From Clostridiales bacterium GWF2_38_85 (GTDB lineage Bacteria; Bacillota; Clostridia; Oscillospirales; CAG-382): a stretch of 45,065 nt of DNA. The notes under the pieces are model-generated. The model made no database searches. It had not been told where the DNA came from and worked only from the letters and a program-made list of their open reading frames with translations. The position numbers and the translations under genes are program-made. Positions 8,730-18,377 of this stretch are shown piece after piece; position 1 is the first letter of the stretch; each line of letters begins with the position of its first letter. Location of the stretch: contig MGOY01000001.1 of the NCBI GenBank assembly GCA_001797275.1, positions 1 through 45,065 on the forward strand. Reading direction: 5' to 3'.

Positions 8730-9911
8730 ATGATTTTAGATAAAAATAATCTTAGTATTAACGTATTACAAGAACTTATAGATAACAAAGTATTTGAAAA
8801 CAAAGAACTCGAATATAAAAATTACACTTTTACTGATGGAAAAATTTCTGCAATTACTGATAAAGAAAAAGATAAATTTATAAAAGAAATTGCAGCTTTT
8901 GCGAATACAAATGGCGGAGTTATTGTTGTTGGTATGCAAGAAAATGAGGATAGATTGCCACAACAATTAACTGGCTGTGGAATGAAAATGGCTGATTTTG
9001 ATGATTGGCTTTCGTCTTTTAGACAAGTAGTTTTATCAAAAATACGACCACATTTACATGGAGTAGAATGCTTTCCTGTAGAATTATCAGATAAAACAAT
9101 CGTGATTGTTGTTTTCATTCCAAAAAGCTATTCAAGACCTCATAGTTTTTGGGATGGCAACAAAGATGAATTTTATTTAAGATATGCTAATGGAATAACA
9201 AATATGGATATTGACGATCTAAGAAAGGAATTTTTATTCTCGTCATCTTTGCAAAATCAAATATTACAATTTAAAAGAGATAGAATATCAATGATTTTAT
9301 CTAATGAATGTATAGGTAATATTGATGATAATGCTAAATTGGTTCTTCATGTTCTACCTGAATGGAGTTTTGAATTAGGCAATCTAATAAGCATATCTAA
9401 TATTTCAAACGATACTAATATAATTCCAATTTCAGGAGATATAGGGAATTATCGATACAATGCTGATGGATTCTATAGGTATTCTAATAATGATGAAACT
9501 CATGATGTTGATACATATATTCAATTATTTCACAATGGAATAATTGAAGCAACAGAAATTAAATTGATATCAGGATGGAAAGAGAAACTTATTTTTGATT
9601 TAAAAGAAATTCAAAGTGCAATTATCCAAGCTATGAATAGATATCAATGTTTTCTTCAAAAACATGGTGTTCTAAAGCCGTGGCATATATTTATTACGTT
9701 ATTGAATGCAAAAGGATATCAAACTACATGGACTTATAAAAATAGTTCAAAATTAATTGATAGAAATATTGTTACAACTCAATCCGGAATATGGAGAGAA
9801 GATAATAATATAGATGATGCTATAAAACCGGTGCTTGATTCTTTATCAAATGCTTTTGGTTTTGAAAGGTCATATTGTTATGATAAAGAAGGAAAAATTA
9901 ATTTCAAATAA
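8730..9911 (+). CDS. AlbA_2 / Schlafen-like putative DNA-binding protein
   Basis: The N-terminal 150 residues match the AlbA_2 (AAA_4, Schlafen-like) domain: KELEYKNYTF at the start of the fold, then FANTNGGVIVVGMQEN and a second block ending FYLRYANGIT. The remaining 240 residues are not recognised. Related proteins are often found in mobile or defence-linked regions, but no partner is visible here. I chose ATG 8730 because GGAGTAGG stands eight bases before it; an in-frame ATG at 8709 lacks a site. The gene is visibly more AT-rich than mnmE and mnmG on either side, which suggests acquisition by transfer. Confidence 0.75.
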   Translation: MILDKNNLSINVLQELIDNKVFENKELEYKNYTFTDGKISAITDKEKDKFIKEIAAFANTNGGVIVVGMQENEDRLPQQLTGCGMKMADFDDWLSSFRQVVLSKIRPHLHGVECFPVELSDKTIVIVVFIPKSYSRPHSFWDGNKDEFYLRYANGITNMDIDDLRKEFLFSSSLQNQILQFKRDRISMILSNECIGNIDDNAKLVLHVLPEWSFELGNLISISNISNDTNIIPISGDIGNYRYNADGFYRYSNNDETHDVDTYIQLFHNGIIEATEIKLISGWKEKLIFDLKEIQSAIIQAMNRYQCFLQKHGVLKPWHIFITLLNAKGYQTTWTYKNSSKLIDRNIVTTQSGIWREDNNIDDAIKPVLDSLSNAFGFERSYCYDKEGKINFK

Positions 9912-9931
9912 TTAATCAGGTGGTAAAATAA

Positions 9932-10894
9932 ATGGAAATTCCGTATGAATTGAGATATGCCATCGAAAATATTACTTCGGAACTAAAGTTGAATCAACTT
10001 ATCAAGGATGCGCAAAATATCAGCAACAAATACAGAGCCGAGAGCGGTACAGGCAAAAGGCTTGTCACTTCTCCGAATGAGGTCATTGCATATTCAGTTA
10101 CAAGAATGCCTGCTACCTATGGAGCTGTTTTAACGGCATTAAAGAACACATTAGATTTAGTTGAAACGCCCCCTCACTCCTTATTGGATGCAGGTGCCGG
10201 AACAGGTTCAGCAACATGGGCTACACATTCACTACTGGAGCTTGAAAGCATGACTTGTTTTGAAAGAGAAGGTTCAATGTCAGAGATTGGACGAAAATTG
10301 ATGTCAGAATCGGAAAGTTTATCAAAGGCCAAATGGGTAAACGGAGATATTTTAAAATCCGATATTCCGGTAACAGCTGATCTTGTTATTGCATCATATG
10401 TTTTTAATGAAATGAACGCAGAGGAAAGAACAACCGGAATACTGAAACTCTGGGCAGCAACAAAAATGCTGCTCCTTATTGTAGAGCCGGGCACACCAGC
10501 CGGATATAAGCAAATTATGAATATAAGAAAGCTGCTGCTTGAGAATGGTGGCAAAATAGCCGCTCCTTGCCCACATGACAATGCTTGTCCGTTGGATAAT
10601 GATAATTGGTGTCATTTCAGCTGTAGAGTGCCGAGAAGCAAGCTACATAAGGAACTGAAAAGTGGGAACGCACCATATGAGGATGAGAAGTTTTCATATA
10701 TAGCTGTTGTTCGTGATGATCTCAAAAAAGCAGATGCACGAATTTTGAGACATCCATATATAGAAAAAGGTCAGATTACCCTTGAGCTTTGTAAAGCTGA
10801 TGGGTTAAAACAAGTTAAAATCACAAAAAGAGATGAAAATTCATATAAACAAGCAAAAAAAGCAGGTTGGGGAGACGGCTTTAATTATAAATAA
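9932..10894 (+). CDS. Rsm22-family small-subunit rRNA methyltransferase-like protein
   Basis: Class I SAM-dependent methyltransferase of the Rsm22 family, whose eukaryotic members act in mitochondrial small-subunit assembly. The SAM-binding loop is LLDAGAGTGSATW (84-96) and a second motif is IASYVFNEM (153-161). The family's cysteine/histidine motif follows: C213, H215, C219, C227, H228 and C231 (CPHDNACP...WCHFSC), a metal or Fe-S site in relatives. 320 residues is typical of bacterial members. An AGGTGG site precedes the ATG. It lies 45 bases before mnmG, in keeping with a translation-related role; the actual substrate is not known. Confidence 0.85.
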   Translation: MEIPYELRYAIENITSELKLNQLIKDAQNISNKYRAESGTGKRLVTSPNEVIAYSVTRMPATYGAVLTALKNTLDLVETPPHSLLDAGAGTGSATWATHSLLELESMTCFEREGSMSEIGRKLMSESESLSKAKWVNGDILKSDIPVTADLVIASYVFNEMNAEERTTGILKLWAATKMLLLIVEPGTPAGYKQIMNIRKLLLENGGKIAAPCPHDNACPLDNDNWCHFSCRVPRSKLHKELKSGNAPYEDEKFSYIAVVRDDLKKADARILRHPYIEKGQITLELCKADGLKQVKITKRDENSYKQAKKAGWGDGFNYK

Positions 10895-10939
10895 TATAAA
10901 TACAATAATAGACTTAATATAGATTTCGGAGGTTCGTTT

Positions 10940-12835
10940 GTGAACGAATATAAAATTACTGGCAATAGGATTATAGTTGTAGGCGCAGGCCATGCAGGAA
11001 TTGAGGCTGCACTGGCTGCTGCACGCATGGGATTCAAGACAATTTTGTTTACGCTTACAATGGATCTGATTGCAAACATGCCCTGCAATCCGTCAATCGG
11101 CGGAACGGGAAAGGGACATCTGGTGTTCGAGCTGACAGCGCTCGGCGGTGAGATGGGTATTTCCGCAGATAAAGCAATGCTTCAGAGCCGTATGCTCAAC
11201 TGCAGCAAAGGTCCTGCCGTACATTCACTGCGTATGCAGGAGGACAGGGTAAAATACCGCGAGATAATGCGGCATACATTGGAGAATCAACCTAACCTCA
11301 CAGTCATCCAAGCCGAAGTCGTCCGACTTTGCGTTGAAGAAGGCAAGGTTACCGGTGTTGTAACAAGACTCGGAGCTTTTTATACTGCCGATGCGGTTAT
11401 TATAACGACTGGAACTTCACTTGAGGGCAGCATTATTATCGGCGAATGCACATATTCCGCAGGTCCTGACAACACAATTGCATCTGTTGGTCTGTCGGAC
11501 AGCCTTCGCGAAGCAGGGATAAAGGTAGTTCGTTTTAAAACAGGCACCCCTGCCAGAGTGCATTCGGACAGCATCAACTATTCCGTGCTTGAAAAACAAT
11601 CGGGAGATGAAAAAGCTGTTCTGTTCTCATCACATGAATACGGCGAAAACAAGCGTGATTGCTATATAACATACACTAACGAGAAAACACACGAAATAAT
11701 AAATGCGAATCTTCATCGCTCACCCTTGTTCTCAGGTAATATAAAGGGTGTCGGTCCGCGTTATTGTCCGTCTATTGAGGACAAGGTTATACGCTTTGCA
11801 GACAAAGAGCGTCATCAGCTGTTCATAGAGCCGCTTGGCGAGAACACAAAGGAAATGTATATCCAGGGGTTAAGCTCGTCAATGCCTGAGGATGTGCAGG
11901 ATCAGATTATCCATAGCATAAAAGGACTTGAGAACGCAGTCGTTATGCGTGCCGCATATGCAATCGAGTATGACTGCATAGACCCTACACAGATCTACCC
12001 GACACTTGAGTTCAAGGCGATATCAGGACTTTACGGTGCCGGTCAGTTTAATGGTACATCAGGATATGAGGAAGCGGCGGCACAGGGTCTGGTTGCCGGC
12101 ATAAACGCGGGGCTGAAGCTCGTAGGCAAAGAGCCGATGATAATCGATCGCTCGGAGGCATATATCGGAACGCTGATTGATGATATTGTAACGAAAGGCA
12201 CAAATGAACCTTACAGAGTAATGACTTCACGCAGCGAATACAGATTGCTGCTGCGTCAGGACAACGCTGAAGCAAGACTTATCGAAAAAGGCAGATATGC
12301 CGGACTGATCAGCGACGAGAGATATGCAAAATATCTCGAGGACAAAGCAGCACTTGAAGCTGAAATCGAACGCATGAAAAAGACAACTCTTCCGCTGTCA
12401 GACAGACTTTGCGAAATTTTCGAAGCTGCAGGTTATGAAAAACCCACCGGAGGAATACGAATCGGTGAGGTATTGAAACGACCATACATTGATTATGAGA
12501 AGATAAAGGAGCTTGATCCCACTGGTGGAGAAGTCCCTGAATATATCAGACAACGTGCGGAAATTGAGATAAAATATGAGGGATATATCAAAAAGCAGCT
12601 TATTCAGGTTGAGCAGTTCAAAAAGCTTGAAGTAAAACAGCTGCCTGATGATATCGATTACACAAAAATAAAGGGTATCAGACTTGAAGCAGGACAGAAG
12701 CTTGCGAAATACAGACCGAAGAGCATCGGACAGGCGTCAAGAATCTCGGGCATCAGTCCAGCAGATATATCTGTTCTTCTGATATATTTACAACAAAAGA
12801 ACAATAAAAAAGGAATGAACAGTAATGATTTCTAA
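10940..12835 (+). CDS. mnmG: tRNA uridine-5-carboxymethylaminomethyl modification enzyme MnmG (GidA)
   Basis: FAD-dependent partner of MnmE for wobble-uridine modification. The dinucleotide-binding motif is [12 protein letters not shown] near residue 13, and the family motifs [15 protein letters not shown] and YSAGPDNT are intact. The helical C-terminal domain that contacts MnmE is complete. The start is GTG at 10940, seven bases after GGAGG. It overlaps rsmG by 11 bases, so the two are translationally linked. Confidence 0.98.
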   Translation: MNEYKITGNRIIVVGAGHAGIEAALAAARMGFKTILFTLTMDLIANMPCNPSIGGTGKGHLVFELTALGGEMGISADKAMLQSRMLNCSKGPAVHSLRMQEDRVKYREIMRHTLENQPNLTVIQAEVVRLCVEEGKVTGVVTRLGAFYTADAVIITTGTSLEGSIIIGECTYSAGPDNTIASVGLSDSLREAGIKVVRFKTGTPARVHSDSINYSVLEKQSGDEKAVLFSSHEYGENKRDCYITYTNEKTHEIINANLHRSPLFSGNIKGVGPRYCPSIEDKVIRFADKERHQLFIEPLGENTKEMYIQGLSSSMPEDVQDQIIHSIKGLENAVVMRAAYAIEYDCIDPTQIYPTLEFKAISGLYGAGQFNGTSGYEEAAAQGLVAGINAGLKLVGKEPMIIDRSEAYIGTLIDDIVTKGTNEPYRVMTSRSEYRLLLRQDNAEARLIEKGRYAGLISDERYAKYLEDKAALEAEIERMKKTTLPLSDRLCEIFEAAGYEKPTGGIRIGEVLKRPYIDYEKIKELDPTGGEVPEYIRQRAEIEIKYEGYIKKQLIQVEQFKKLEVKQLPDDIDYTKIKGIRLEAGQKLAKYRPKSIGQASRISGISPADISVLLIYLQQKNNKKGMNSNDF

Positions 12836-13526
12836 AATACTGAGAAAACACATCAGCTTATCTGATGAAGAAGCGAAAAAGATGGATTTCATCGCCGATT
12901 CGCTTGTCGAAAAGAATAAATTGCTGAACCTGACTGCTCTGACCGAGCCGGTTGATGTTGCTATGCTGCATTTTTACGACAGTCTGACAGTGCTTGACGG
13001 TGAAATGCTTGCAAAAACAAGCAAAAAGCAGGTTATTGACATCGGATGCGGTGCAGGGTTCCCATCGCTGCCGCTTGCGGTGAGCTGCCCTGAATCGCAT
13101 TTTACACTGCTTGACAGCACGGCAAAAAAGCTGAGTTTCGCTGAGGAGATGAAGTCGGCACTTGGGCTGAATATTACAACGCTTGCCGCAAGAGCGGAGG
13201 AAGTTTCGCATAAAGCCGAATACCGTGAGCAGTTCGATATCGCAACGGCAAGAGGTGTTGCAAGGCTGAATATACTCTGCGAGTGGGCATTACCATTCGT
13301 GAAGGTCGGCGGTGTGTTTGTCGCAATGAAAGGCTCAAACGGAAAAGCCGAAGCCGATGAGGCCGAAAACGCAGTCAAAACACTTGGTGGTAGAATCGTC
13401 GCAATAAAATCGGTTGAAATCCCGCTGTCCGAGCATACGCATACATTGATATACATCAAAAAAGAACATCCCACATCAAAAGAATACCCTCGTGAAAACC
13501 GAAAAATTCAAAAGAAACCTTTATAA
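12825..13526 (+). CDS. rsmG: 16S rRNA (guanine527-N7)-methyltransferase RsmG (GidB)
   Basis: Methylates N7 of G527 in 16S rRNA. The SAM motif [14 protein letters not shown] (residues 65-78), the TLLDSTAKK region and the ATARGVA motif are all present. 233 residues is the usual size, with a lysine-rich tail. The ATG lies inside the last codons of mnmG, the common arrangement in Firmicutes. Chromosome-partition genes that often follow in relatives are absent. Confidence 0.97.
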   Translation: MISKILRKHISLSDEEAKKMDFIADSLVEKNKLLNLTALTEPVDVAMLHFYDSLTVLDGEMLAKTSKKQVIDIGCGAGFPSLPLAVSCPESHFTLLDSTAKKLSFAEEMKSALGLNITTLAARAEEVSHKAEYREQFDIATARGVARLNILCEWALPFVKVGGVFVAMKGSNGKAEADEAENAVKTLGGRIVAIKSVEIPLSEHTHTLIYIKKEHPTSKEYPRENRKIQKKPL

Positions 13527-13566
13527 ATTATACAACTAAACCCTTGTCAGAATGAAATTACTAATG

Positions 13567-13650
13567 AATTGTGATTTTATTAATTTTGGAAAAGCCATTC
13601 AGTATAGACTTTTACAAAATTGCTGAGGTAATTCATTTGTTAGTTTAATA
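13567..13650 (+). repeat. Dispersed intergenic repeat, copy A
   Basis: The block with AGACTTTTACAAAAT (13606-13620) and GGTAATTCATT matches, in reverse complement, the block at 15676-15750 over roughly 80 bases. A 19-base arm, GTAATTCATTTGTTAGTTT (13628-13646), recurs inverted and exact at 13820-13838. It lies in the 487-base gap after rsmG; the rest of that gap holds a terminator at 13696 and no gene. Confidence 0.6.
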
Positions 13651-13695
13651 TTGATGAAAACCCTGAAAAATGGAGCGAATACAAGTTATAGTATT

Positions 13696-13726
13696 GAGGT
13701 ATCTGACAAAAGCAGATACTTCTTTT
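13696..13726 (+). terminator. Rho-independent terminator downstream of rsmG
   Basis: Stem GAGGTATCTG/CAGATACTTC with a seven-base loop, followed by TTTT. It lies 170 bases after the rsmG stop codon, inside the repeat-bearing gap. Confidence 0.6.
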
Positions 13727-13819
13727 GTTAGGCACAATCAATAATTTTTGTGCGGTTGTTTTAGATAGATTAACTATATACAAAAACATGCAAAGATAGT
13801 ATAATTTATACTGTATATG

Positions 13820-13838
13820 AAACTAACAAATGAATTAC
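13820..13838 (-). repeat. Inverted arm of the 13.6 kb repeat
   Basis: AAACTAACAAATGAATTAC is the exact reverse complement of 13628-13646. The two arms enclose about 170 bases including the terminator, giving a small MITE-like layout. Confidence 0.6.
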
Positions 13839-14013
13839 AGCCATCGTTTTATTATCTATTGAAATTAATAATAAGCAGGATTTTGGGATTTATAGTTTGT
13901 TATATTTTATTGATATGCGGGGCGACAATGAAATAGTTTGAAACCGAATGTGATTTTGCTACACTATATAAATAGATGAGCAAGATCTGTGCTTTGAAAG
14001 GAGCAATTGCTTT

Positions 14014-14499
14014 ATGAGTTTAAAAGACGTTGTTATTTATTATTCGCTTGAAGGCAGTACAAAATTTATTGCCGAGACAGTTGCCGCTGAGTTGAATGCG
14101 GATATTATTGAACTTAAAACCAAAAAAGAATTCGCAAAAACAGGTTTCAAGAAATATTTTATTGCCGGGATGACGGTTGTTTTCGGACTGAGACCGAAGA
14201 TTCAGAACCAATACATCGATCTCAACAAATACAATAACATAATTCTCGGAACTCCCATCTGGGCAGGCAGCTTTGCGTCACCCTTTAACACATTGATTGC
14301 ACAGGACAAATTTCAAAGGCGAAAGGTTGCAATTTTTACAACGAGTCTTGGCAGTGATACAAAGAAATGCTTTGACAATTTCAAAAAGAAGCTTCCAAAC
14401 AATGAATTTATCGGTGAAATATCATTTCTTGAACCGAAAAAAACACCCGACGAAAGTAAAACAAAAGCAGTAGAGTGGGCGAAAGGGTTGAATTTCTGA
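14014..14499 (+). CDS. Flavodoxin-family protein
   Basis: A short flavodoxin (161 residues) likely to bind FMN and carry electrons between redox enzymes. The N-terminal phosphate loop is YYSLEGSTKFIAE (residues 9-21); the 60-90 region holds LGTPIWAGSFASPF, a flavin-contact loop of the family. AAAGGAG lies ten bases before the ATG. The gene is followed by two membrane-protein genes on the same strand; the redox partner is not evident. Confidence 0.85.
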   Translation: MSLKDVVIYYSLEGSTKFIAETVAAELNADIIELKTKKEFAKTGFKKYFIAGMTVVFGLRPKIQNQYIDLNKYNNIILGTPIWAGSFASPFNTLIAQDKFQRRKVAIFTTSLGSDTKKCFDNFKKKLPNNEFIGEISFLEPKKTPDESKTKAVEWAKGLNF

Positions 14500-14544
14500 T
14501 GTTTTTATAGTAAAATCAATAATAAAAAATATTGGAGAAACAAG

Positions 14545-14859
14545 ATGAATAAAAACAATGACAACAAAAATATTATAAAATTTTCGCAAATGAAGCCGTT
14601 ACAGAAGACAATTTTTGTCGGAGTGATAGTTTTTGTTGCTGCCGGTCTGGTTTTCATGGCTCTGGGCATGTTCAATGTTATCCAGGTTAAGCTCAGCAGT
14701 TTGATAAGTAACACAATTTTCCCGATTGCGTTCTTTTTGTTTGCTATAATGATACGGACAGACGAAAAGCTCAAGCTGATTTCAAAGCTTATGTTTGTAA
14801 TAAGCATAATTGCTCTTTTAATCAATTCAATCGCATTGATAACATATTTGAATCAATAA
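14545..14859 (+). CDS. Small membrane protein, unknown function
   Basis: 104 residues with three hydrophobic segments (about 22-44, 50-67 and 79-101) after a basic, Asn/Lys-rich start. TTGGAGAAA precedes the ATG. No family is recognised. It stands between a flavodoxin and the LspA-like gene, 22 bases before the latter, so the two are probably cotranscribed. Confidence 0.7.
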   Translation: MNKNNDNKNIIKFSQMKPLQKTIFVGVIVFVAAGLVFMALGMFNVIQVKLSSLISNTIFPIAFFLFAIMIRTDEKLKLISKLMFVISIIALLINSIALITYLNQ

Positions 14860-14881
14860 AGATAAGGATTGATGTAAAATA

Positions 14882-15574
14882 ATGAAAAAATATTCGAAGT
14901 ACATAATAATTATTCTTTTGCTTGTTGCACTTGACCAAGGAGCAAAGCTGATTGTTGCACATATTTTTGACGGGGATGTTGTATTGGCATCGGAAATAGA
15001 CAACGCTAATAAAATAACGGCAAATTCGGACACATTTCAAATATATCCAATAATAAACGATTCACCTGTACAAAAACTTCTACAAAAAGCTGAGGGAAGT
15101 AAAATAAGCATTGGGTTTTTAATGCTTATTGATATAATTATGAACGCTATCATTTCCGCTTTAATCCTTTTGGCGTTGTATAAAATATTTCGTTTTCTCT
15201 CCAAAACAAAATTAAAAATGTCTACTAAAATAATCAACGGTTTAGTATATTTTTCAATTGCTTCATGGGCAGTGAGATCTATTGACAAGATTTTTTGGGA
15301 CGGAACTCTTGATTTTCTCTGTATATCATGGAAAGGCACACAATGGAGAGTGGATCATTACCATCCGATGACTTATTACCGTGCTTTTGATATTACGGAC
15401 ATTTATTTGATAATATGCATGCTATTAGGTTTATTATTATTAATTCTTATTATAATTAATTTATTAAAACTAAGCAAAGAAGAACGGAAAGACATAGATA
15501 AAGAATTTAAGCAAAGACTAAAGAGCTTTTTCAAGAAGGTTTTTCGTATCCGCAAAGACGAAAAGCAAGGTTGA
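14882..15574 (+). CDS. Divergent signal peptidase II (LspA)-like membrane protein
   Basis: The topology and landmark residues follow LspA, the membrane aspartyl protease that trims lipoproteins. The first helix contains LDQGAK (D18, Q19, K22), like the LDQ.tK motif. A later helix has SIDKIFWDGTLDF, matching the family's NliDRi..g.vvDF region with D135 as the putative catalytic residue. The last helix follows AFDITDIYL, matching FNvADs.i with D173 as the second one. It differs from true LspA in length (230 rather than about 160 residues), the loss of the Asn before D135, an FD for FN change, and a charged tail. Whether it is active is uncertain. A large lipoprotein gene follows. Confidence 0.6.
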   Translation: MKKYSKYIIIILLLVALDQGAKLIVAHIFDGDVVLASEIDNANKITANSDTFQIYPIINDSPVQKLLQKAEGSKISIGFLMLIDIIMNAIISALILLALYKIFRFLSKTKLKMSTKIINGLVYFSIASWAVRSIDKIFWDGTLDFLCISWKGTQWRVDHYHPMTYYRAFDITDIYLIICMLLGLLLLILIIINLLKLSKEERKDIDKEFKQRLKSFFKKVFRIRKDEKQG

Positions 15575-15594
15575 TTAACAGAATACTATTTTAT

Positions 15595-15635
15595 AAAAAA
15601 GCGTGCGGTTTTTACAAAAAACTACTTGCTTTTTC
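15595..15635 (+). terminator. Terminator after the LspA-like gene
   Basis: AAAAAGC...GCTTTTT outer arms with an inner GTTTTT/AAAAAC pairing around a short loop, ending in a T run. It closes the flavodoxin-to-LspA-like transcript. Confidence 0.6.
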
Positions 15636-15675
15636 TGTTTACAAGGAACTTTTACGGTGTTATAATAAAATCATA

Positions 15676-15750
15676 TTAAGATAAAAAATGAATTACCTTA
15701 GAGATTTTGTAAAAGTCTCTGCTGTATGACTTTTTCAAAATTAATTTATC
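15676..15750 (-). repeat. Dispersed intergenic repeat, copy B
   Basis: In reverse complement it aligns with copy A. AGACTTTTACAAAAT is identical (15704-15718 on the plus strand reads ATTTTGTAAAAGTCT), as are GGTAATTCATT and the flanking TTAATTTTG and AAAAG words. It lies just upstream of the DUF4855 lipoprotein gene. Confidence 0.6.
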
Positions 15751-15797
15751 CCAATTCTTTTTTAGTTTAATATTATAATAGTTTTGTGGGGGAATAT

Positions 15798-18335
15798 ATG
15801 AAAAAATTACTTTCGACTATATTAGTTGTTTTAATATCTATAACAGCAATATCATCCTGTAAACTTGCAAACAATGAAAGCAGTGCGGAAAGCGGCGACA
15901 CAAGTGTTAAAAACGAAAAAACAGATATTGACACTCTTTATACTGCAGAAGTTGACCGAAGCCTTGAAAAGCTGTCGGTAACGCAGGGCAAGAACTATAT
16001 TGTTACTGCGGCCGCTTCTGATATAGCTGAGCTTGCGGATGACGGTGAAAAGCTGACAGACGGAAAATTCAGCACAGTCTTTGATATTGACGACAGCTGG
16101 TCAGCCTTCAGTTATGTAAATGATATTGCCATAACTGTTGATCTTGGCGGTGTAGTTGATGGAATTTCGGATTTTGAGCTTGACATGCTCAGACATTTCA
16201 ACAAAAAAGCACATCTTGCCGATGAAATTAAAGTTGAAGTATCTGTCGATGGAATTGAATATACCGAAGTCGGAGTTATGAACAATATGTCCGGTGTAGG
16301 CAATTTAATGTCGCACAATTATTATCTAAAGCTTAACGGCGGAGTGTCTGCAAAATTTATTCGTTTTACACTGAGCTGCGAGCAGGAGGGAATAGCGATG
16401 ATTGATGAAATCGGAGCATTAAAATATCAAGGCGAAGCGGAACAACGCGAAATCGTTACCTACGAGCCATATTACAATGGAAAAATGCCCGAAAAGGTGA
16501 CAGAAGAGCTGTTCTGGAGTGAATCGGAGCCTGATTATGCCACAACACAAAACCTTGTCGCCGGGTTGATACCACAGACCTTTACTATGAGAACCGATAT
16601 CGACAGCGAATCCAATTCACCTGTTGAGGATTTATATAAATTAACAGACGGCAAATATGCAAACACCGCAAGCTATGCAGATCCGGCGCTGTTTTGGTCA
16701 GCACAGGCAAACAGAGCGACCGATGCAAGGTTGTTTGTGTTCGACCTCGGGAAAACCTCAACAATAACAAGCGCAAAAACAACCTTCTGTCATGTTTCAT
16801 CAGCCGGAGTTATTCTGCCTGAGAGCTACAGTGTTTATGCTTCTGAGGACGGAGTTGTCTGGGATGTTGTTTACCGCAGAGACGGAATCAGGGAATCAAA
16901 CAACCCCGACAACTCGCTTGTCAGCGTTGTCGCAGAGTTTGAGAAGCAGTATAAAGCACGTTTTGTTGCCGTTTTCTTTGATGTTGAAGGTCATACAAGG
17001 TTTGATGAAATCGAGGTGTTCGGAACAAAAGCAATCGCAGACAATGCTATCGCTGTTTCCGAGAACGGAGATACCAAGCTGCGTACCGGCGAATGGCCTA
17101 CAGCAGATGATCTTAATGGTGTGCATGACATACTACTTATGTTCCACTGTTATTCGAATACAATTGTTGATGGAGTTGCGCCTGCGGGCGGATTTGATGT
17201 TGACCATTTTCTGAAGCTGATGGCTTATTATGATAAAAATATGAAGATAACAGATACCATGTTCGACACTTTTCTATTTATCCCCGGCGGCGGCACTATG
17301 ACCTGGACAAATGCGGCTCGCTGGAAGGCTTATTATGAGAACCTGTTCAGCGAAGGTTATAATCTTGACGCAATGAATCAGGCTGCGGCGCAGGTTCAGG
17401 AAGCCTTGGGTGATGAAAACTATAAGGGGAAGGTTATGTTCCCAATATTTCTGGCAAGTAATCAATACACTCAGTTCGGAGACCTTGACGGTGACGGTAT
17501 TGACGAGAACTTCAACACGCTCGAGAATAAATCCAAGGCGATAAAATGGGTTATTGACGAATATCTGAGAAGATTCAACGAAGGTAATTATGAAAACCTT
17601 GAGGTTGTAGGCTTCTATTTTGAGAGCGAAACGATTGATTATACGGATGTCAACTGCCCTGCATCAATGAGATATGCGGCTGATTATGTGCATGAGCTTG
17701 GATATATGATAATGTCCTGCCCGTATTATATGTCGTCAGGCTACTATGATTTCTATAACCTCGGTTTCGATGCAGCATTCAAGCAGCCGAGCTATTATTT
17801 CTGGAACAATCAGCCTGAAGCTTTCCCCAGAACCTGCACAACTGCGAAATGGCTGGGCATGAGTACCGAGATGGAGGTTGAACCTGATGCAAATACAGAC
17901 AGTGCAGCGCTGGCGAAATACATTGAATACCTGAGAGCAGGCGTTGACTATGGGTATATGAATGCAACCCATATGTATTATTACAGCGTACCGTATTATC
18001 AGTCAATAAAGAGCGGGACAGCGAGAGGGCGTTTAATTTACGACCTCACTTACAAATTTATAAAGCACAAATTGATCTTCTCAACTGTCGAAAAGGACTA
18101 CGAAACAATATTCACAGGTCCGGCTGACACGAAAATCACCGGAAAAATTGAAGCTGACGGTATGTATCAGGATATCGGAAGCTCAACCAGATACGGCAAC
18201 ATTAAATTTGAACGCAACGGTAAATTCACCTATACTCCGAAGCCCGGGTTTGCCGGTGAAGATAGCTTCACTGTCATTGTCAACGACGGCGGCGAGGAGA
18301 AAACGCTGTATACAGTAAAGATTAAAGTGGAATAA
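15798..18335 (+). CDS. Large DUF4855 lipoprotein with discoidin-like N-terminal domains
   Basis: A secreted, lipid-anchored protein of 845 residues. The signal peptide ends in the lipobox ISSC (Cys 21 or so). Two beta-rich regions (about 45-210 and 250-405) resemble F5/8-type C (discoidin) carbohydrate-binding modules. The central region (about 440-760) matches DUF4855, a family with a glycosidase-like barrel: MFDTFLFIPGG, YENLFSEGYNLDAMNQA, FGDLDGDGIDENF and FDAAFKQPSYYFW. The C-terminal 80 residues form an Ig/cadherin-like domain ending in FTVIVNDGG. ATG 15798 is chosen because a GGGGGA site precedes it; an in-frame GTG 12 bases earlier is possible. A role in polysaccharide handling is inferred. 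Confidence 0.8.
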   Translation: MKKLLSTILVVLISITAISSCKLANNESSAESGDTSVKNEKTDIDTLYTAEVDRSLEKLSVTQGKNYIVTAAASDIAELADDGEKLTDGKFSTVFDIDDSWSAFSYVNDIAITVDLGGVVDGISDFELDMLRHFNKKAHLADEIKVEVSVDGIEYTEVGVMNNMSGVGNLMSHNYYLKLNGGVSAKFIRFTLSCEQEGIAMIDEIGALKYQGEAEQREIVTYEPYYNGKMPEKVTEELFWSESEPDYATTQNLVAGLIPQTFTMRTDIDSESNSPVEDLYKLTDGKYANTASYADPALFWSAQANRATDARLFVFDLGKTSTITSAKTTFCHVSSAGVILPESYSVYASEDGVVWDVVYRRDGIRESNNPDNSLVSVVAEFEKQYKARFVAVFFDVEGHTRFDEIEVFGTKAIADNAIAVSENGDTKLRTGEWPTADDLNGVHDILLMFHCYSNTIVDGVAPAGGFDVDHFLKLMAYYDKNMKITDTMFDTFLFIPGGGTMTWTNAARWKAYYENLFSEGYNLDAMNQAAAQVQEALGDENYKGKVMFPIFLASNQYTQFGDLDGDGIDENFNTLENKSKAIKWVIDEYLRRFNEGNYENLEVVGFYFESETIDYTDVNCPASMRYAADYVHELGYMIMSCPYYMSSGYYDFYNLGFDAAFKQPSYYFWNNQPEAFPRTCTTAKWLGMSTEMEVEPDANTDSAALAKYIEYLRAGVDYGYMNATHMYYYSVPYYQSIKSGTARGRLIYDLTYKFIKHKLIFSTVEKDYETIFTGPADTKITGKIEADGMYQDIGSSTRYGNIKFERNGKFTYTPKPGFAGEDSFTVIVNDGGEEKTLYTVKIKVE

Positions 18336-18343
18336 AACACATT

Positions 18344-18377
18344 AGGAGGCGGTGAGTAACCGCTTCCTGCTTTTTTT
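18344..18377. terminator. Terminator between convergent genes
   Basis: Stem AGGAGGCGGT/ACCGCTTCCT with a five-base loop, then GC and seven T. It ends the DUF4855 transcript and touches the stop codon of the opposing gene. Confidence 0.75.

Noticed and set aside
13938-13972. Possible promoter before the flavodoxin gene (TTGAAA with TACACT or TATAAA)
   Set aside because: Neither spacing nor -10 is convincing enough to list.
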